Assembly: GCF_014635565.1 (NCBI RefSeq)
Contig: NZ_BMDB01000001.1
Span: forward strand, 868,001-932,000
DNA from: Phocicoccus schoeneichii
GTDB taxonomy: Bacteria; Bacillota; Bacilli; Staphylococcales; Salinicoccaceae
Length of the DNA: 64,000 nt
Direction of reading: 5' to 3'
The translations under genes and the position numbers were made by a program. Positions 61,157 through 64,000 of this stretch are shown here, piece after piece. How positions within the stretch are numbered: position 1 is the stretch's first letter; every line of letters starts with the position of its first letter. Under the pieces are notes generated by a model. The model ran no database searches. It saw only the letters and a list, made by a program, of their open reading frames with translations, and had not been told where the DNA came from.

Positions 61157-62084
61157 ATGAGTAATATCGAGGAAAGCAAATTCGAGGTTCAGGTAGATCC
61201 AGTCTCAATTGCACCTGTAAACCCTCGCCTTAAAAACTTTAAAGATTTTTATGGCAGGTTAAGAAAAAATAAAGCGGCTTTAGTCGGCTTATATGTGCTC
61301 ATCATTTTGTTTTTCATCTCTATCTTCGGATACTTAGACACGATCTTTGGTTTTACTGGAGTGAACTCTAACGCAACGAACTTAGCTGAAAAACTACAAA
61401 AACCATCTGCTGAGCATTGGTTTGGTACGGACCATCTTGGCCGTGACATTTTCTATAGAGTATTACACGGGATGTACATCACTTTAGGTGTAGGTTTCAC
61501 CGCAACTTTCTTGGCTGCTATTGTCGGTGTTCCACTTGGTATTATCTCAGGCTACTACGGTGGTATTATCGATACGATTATCATGCGTATTATGGACGTA
61601 TTACTAGCGTTCCCTGGTATCTTACTTGCTCTTGCGATCGTTTCGGTACTTGGCGGTAGCACATTCAACGTAACAATTGCGATAGCAATCGGTGCATTAC
61701 CACAATTCGCTCGTATCGTACGTGGGTCAACTTTAACAACAAAAAATTTAGAATACATAGATGCAATAAAAGCACTTGGTGCGAGAGACGGAAAGATTAT
61801 TTTCCAACATATTTTACCGAACATCATGTCACCAATTATTGTTAACACAACACTTTTCATTGCAACTGCGATTCTCTCAGCAGCTGGTCTTTCATTCCTA
61901 GGTCTTGGGGTTCAACCACCGACACCTGAATGGGGAGCTATGTTAAACGACGGACGTAACTACATGTATCAAGCCGGACACATTACGTTCTTTCCCAGGT
62001 ATGATGATCGTTATTGTTGTTCTTGCATTTAACTTATTCGGAGACGGACTGCGCGACGCGTTAGATCCACGCCAGAGAAAATAA
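61157..62084 (+). pseudogene. Peptide ABC importer permease (DppC/OppC type) with a +1 frameshift near the 3' end
   Basis: The first 280 or so residues are a normal DppC/OppC permease: LKNFKDFYGRLRKNKAALVGLYVLIIL at the start (quoted segments not contiguous), GTDHLGRDIFYR, the coupling loop DAIKALGARDGKIIFQHILPN and SFLGLGVQPPTPEWG. In the TTCTTTCCC stretch (61988-61996) one base too many puts the frame into a stop at 62032. Removing it restores [21 protein letters not shown] and the end DPRQRK with a stop at 62084. As written, the last membrane segment is lost. This is either a real mutation or a homopolymer sequencing error. Confidence 0.85.
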
Positions 62085-62100
62085 AGGAGGGCTACATCAT

Positions 62101-63021
62101 ATGACACAGTTTATTATTAGAAGGTTAATTCAACTGATCCCAGTGCTCATAGGAGTAACAATTCTAGTATTTAGCTTAATGCACCTTACTCCTGGTAACC
62201 CTGCCGTAATCATGGCTGGTGAAAGTGCACCTGAAGCAACAGTAAAAGCAATTGAAGCAAGACTTGGTTTAGATAAGCCAATTCACATACAGTACTTTAA
62301 CTTTATCTCTAACGCTGTACAACTCGATTTTGGTAACTCAATTCGAGATAACATTCCAGTGTTCGATCATATTAAAGCACGATTCTTTACGACACTTGAA
62401 CTTTCAGTATGGGCGATTATCTTTGGTGTATTCTTCGGATTACTCATCGGTATTATCTCTGCAGTACGTCGCTACTCACTACTCGACGTTTCACTGATGG
62501 TCGTTGCATTATTTGGACTTTCTATGCCAAACTTCTGGCTTGGTCTGATGTTAATTCAGTACTTTGCTTTAGAACTTAGAATCTTTAAACCAACTGGTTG
62601 GGGTTCGTTAGAACAAAACGTATTACCGATTATTACACTAGGAACCGCGAGTGCCGCAATTATTGCACGTATGACGCGTAGTAGTATGCTCGATGTTATC
62701 GACCAGGATTATATAAGAACTGCAAGAGCGAAGGGTGTAAAAGAACGTGTTGTTATCTTTAGACACGCACTGAAGAATGCTCTAATTCCAGTCGTTACTA
62801 TAGTTGGTATTCAGTTTGGTGGGTTGCTCGCTGGAGCAGTACTTACTGAAAGTGTATTCGCAATCAACGGACTCGGACGATTAATTATTGATTCGATTCT
62901 ACAGAGGGACTTCCCTGTTGTACAAGGTGCGATTCTCGTCATCTCAGTATCGTTCGTACTCGTGAACTTAATCGTAGATATTTCATATCGCATGCTGAAT
63001 AAGCGTGTAGACTTAAACTAA
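62101..63021 (+). CDS. Peptide ABC importer permease (DppB/OppB type)
   Basis: A 306-residue permease with six membrane segments: MTQFIIRRLIQLIPVLIG, HLTPGNPAVIMAG, LGLDKPIHIQYF, and the coupling loop YIRTARAKGVKERVVIFRHALKNALIPV. Together with the C-type permease it forms the channel. The order C-type before B-type is the reverse of most dpp/opp operons. The ribosome site is AGGAGGG. Confidence 0.92.
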   Translation: MTQFIIRRLIQLIPVLIGVTILVFSLMHLTPGNPAVIMAGESAPEATVKAIEARLGLDKPIHIQYFNFISNAVQLDFGNSIRDNIPVFDHIKARFFTTLELSVWAIIFGVFFGLLIGIISAVRRYSLLDVSLMVVALFGLSMPNFWLGLMLIQYFALELRIFKPTGWGSLEQNVLPIITLGTASAAIIARMTRSSMLDVIDQDYIRTARAKGVKERVVIFRHALKNALIPVVTIVGIQFGGLLAGAVLTESVFAINGLGRLIIDSILQRDFPVVQGAILVISVSFVLVNLIVDISYRMLNKRVDLN

Positions 63022-63034
63022 AGGAGTGATTACT

Positions 63035-64000
63035 TTGAAAACAGAAATTAATCAAGAAAATATTCTTGAAATCAATGATCTCCGCACGTCATTCTTCGTA
63101 GGTAAAAACGAAGTCAAAGCGGTTGACGGTGTTACGTTCCAAGTACCTAAAGGAAAGACGCTTGGAATCGTTGGTGAGAGTGGATCTGGTAAAAGTATCA
63201 CATCCCTTTCTATTTTAAGACTAATTGACGAACCAGGTAAAATCGTCGGCGGAAGCATCAACTTTAAAGGTGAAGACTTAACAAAAGTATCGATGAGTCG
63301 TATGAGACAAATTCGAGGAAATGAAATTTCTATGATCTTCCAAGAACCCATGACAAGCTTAAACCCTGTATATACGATTGGACAGCAGCTGCGTGAAGCA
63401 TTTAAGATTCACCAAGGTTTAGGGAAGAAAGAAGGAACTAAACGTGCGATTGAAATGCTCGAACTCGTTGGGATTCCTTCACCTGATAAGCGTGTGAATC
63501 AGTATCCATTCGAACTTTCAGGTGGTATGCGTCAACGTGTCATGATTGCAATGGCACTCGCATGTAAACCAGAATTATTAATTGCAGATGAACCCACAAC
63601 TGCTCTAGACGTGACGATACAAGCACAAATTTTAGAACTCATTAAAGAGCTCCAAGAAGAAATCGGTATGAGTGTAATTATGATTACCCACGACTTAGGT
63701 GTTGTTGCCGAAACTTGTGATTACGTTGCAGTCATGTACGCAGGTAACATCGTTGAATATGCAGATGTTGAAACATTGTTCGAGGATCCGAAGCATCCAT
63801 ACACAGTTGGACTTTTAAATTCATTACCTAGACACGATATTGAACAAGATGAACTCATTCCAATCAAAGGAAACGTACCTGCACCTGATGAGATGCCAAC
63901 AGGATGCAGATTCGCACCTCGTTGCCCTCATGCGAGTGAGATTTGTAAGACACATCCAGAATTAACAGAAACAAAAGATGGTAACGACGTAAGATGTTGG
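63035..64000 (+). CDS. Peptide ABC importer ATPase (DppD/OppD type), cut by the window end
   Basis: A partial gene (at least 322 codons) starting with TTG at 63035, AAAGGAG 8 bases upstream. Walker [10 protein letters not shown]-loop [12 protein letters not shown], signature [15 protein letters not shown] and Walker [13 protein letters not shown] are present. The C-terminal oligopeptide-type motif follows ([15 protein letters not shown]), whose Cys residues bind an iron-sulfur cluster in some relatives. A DppF-type partner is expected beyond the edge. Confidence 0.93.
   Translation, partial: MKTEINQENILEINDLRTSFFVGKNEVKAVDGVTFQVPKGKTLGIVGESGSGKSITSLSILRLIDEPGKIVGGSINFKGEDLTKVSMSRMRQIRGNEISMIFQEPMTSLNPVYTIGQQLREAFKIHQGLGKKEGTKRAIEMLELVGIPSPDKRVNQYPFELSGGMRQRVMIAMALACKPELLIADEPTTALDVTIQAQILELIKELQEEIGMSVIMITHDLGVVAETCDYVAVMYAGNIVEYADVETLFEDPKHPYTVGLLNSLPRHDIEQDELIPIKGNVPAPDEMPTGCRFAPRCPHASEICKTHPELTETKDGNDVRCW

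Overview
The window comes from a low-GC Gram-positive coccus of the family Staphylococcaceae. Two blocks have the gene order I recall from Staphylococcus aureus: prfB-secA-hpf-comFC-comFA-degV followed by yvyE, tagO and a GdpS-like GGDEF gene, and nrdIEF next to a four-gene siderophore importer (sstABCD type) and murB. Two c-type cytochrome lipoproteins and a ResA-like thioredoxin point away from Staphylococcus itself, which generally lacks c-type cytochromes, and towards relatives such as Jeotgalicoccus, Salinicoccus, Nosocomiicoccus or Macrococcus. The genus is inference; no rRNA gene is present.

Layout. 0-5.7 kb: HD phosphohydrolase, ResA-like thioredoxin, two secreted LysM wall hydrolases (CHAP and NlpC/P60), each with a perfect WalR-type box upstream, and two cytochrome c551 lipoproteins. 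5.7-18.5 kb: the housekeeping block, with a programmed frameshift in prfB, plus YtxJ, a small lipoprotein and murB. 18.5-19.4 kb: an array of 51-bp hairpin units. 19.4-24.7 kb: Fur-boxed siderophore ABC importer, an SDR-like protein and a YtkA-like lipoprotein. 24.7-25.5 kb: a second hairpin array with a 52-bp period. 25.5-37.5 kb: nrdIEF with paired NrdR boxes, a DMT permease, RecQ, a five-gene pab operon that includes a reduced KipI/KipA-like pair, an MFS transporter and a GlsB-like protein. 37.6-40.6 kb: an AT-rich cassette made of a tiny ORF, a strong terminator, an ABC exporter and an RsgA paralogue. 40.7-51.5 kb: CNNM/CBS cation protein, CydDC and a nearly complete molybdenum-cofactor gene set. 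51.6-57.5 kb: PhoPR and several small or unknown proteins. 57.5-64 kb: a divergently organised peptide/glutathione-type ABC importer, in which one permease carries a frameshift.

Most interesting for follow-up: (1) the two intergenic hairpin arrays, which share unit size and architecture but not sequence, and which show arm changes that keep pairing; (2) the small-ORF / terminator / ABC exporter / RsgA-paralogue cassette, which looks like a peptide or antibiotic-responsive self-protection module and which I cannot assign to a known system; (3) the reduced KipI/KipA-like pair embedded in the folate (pab) operon.
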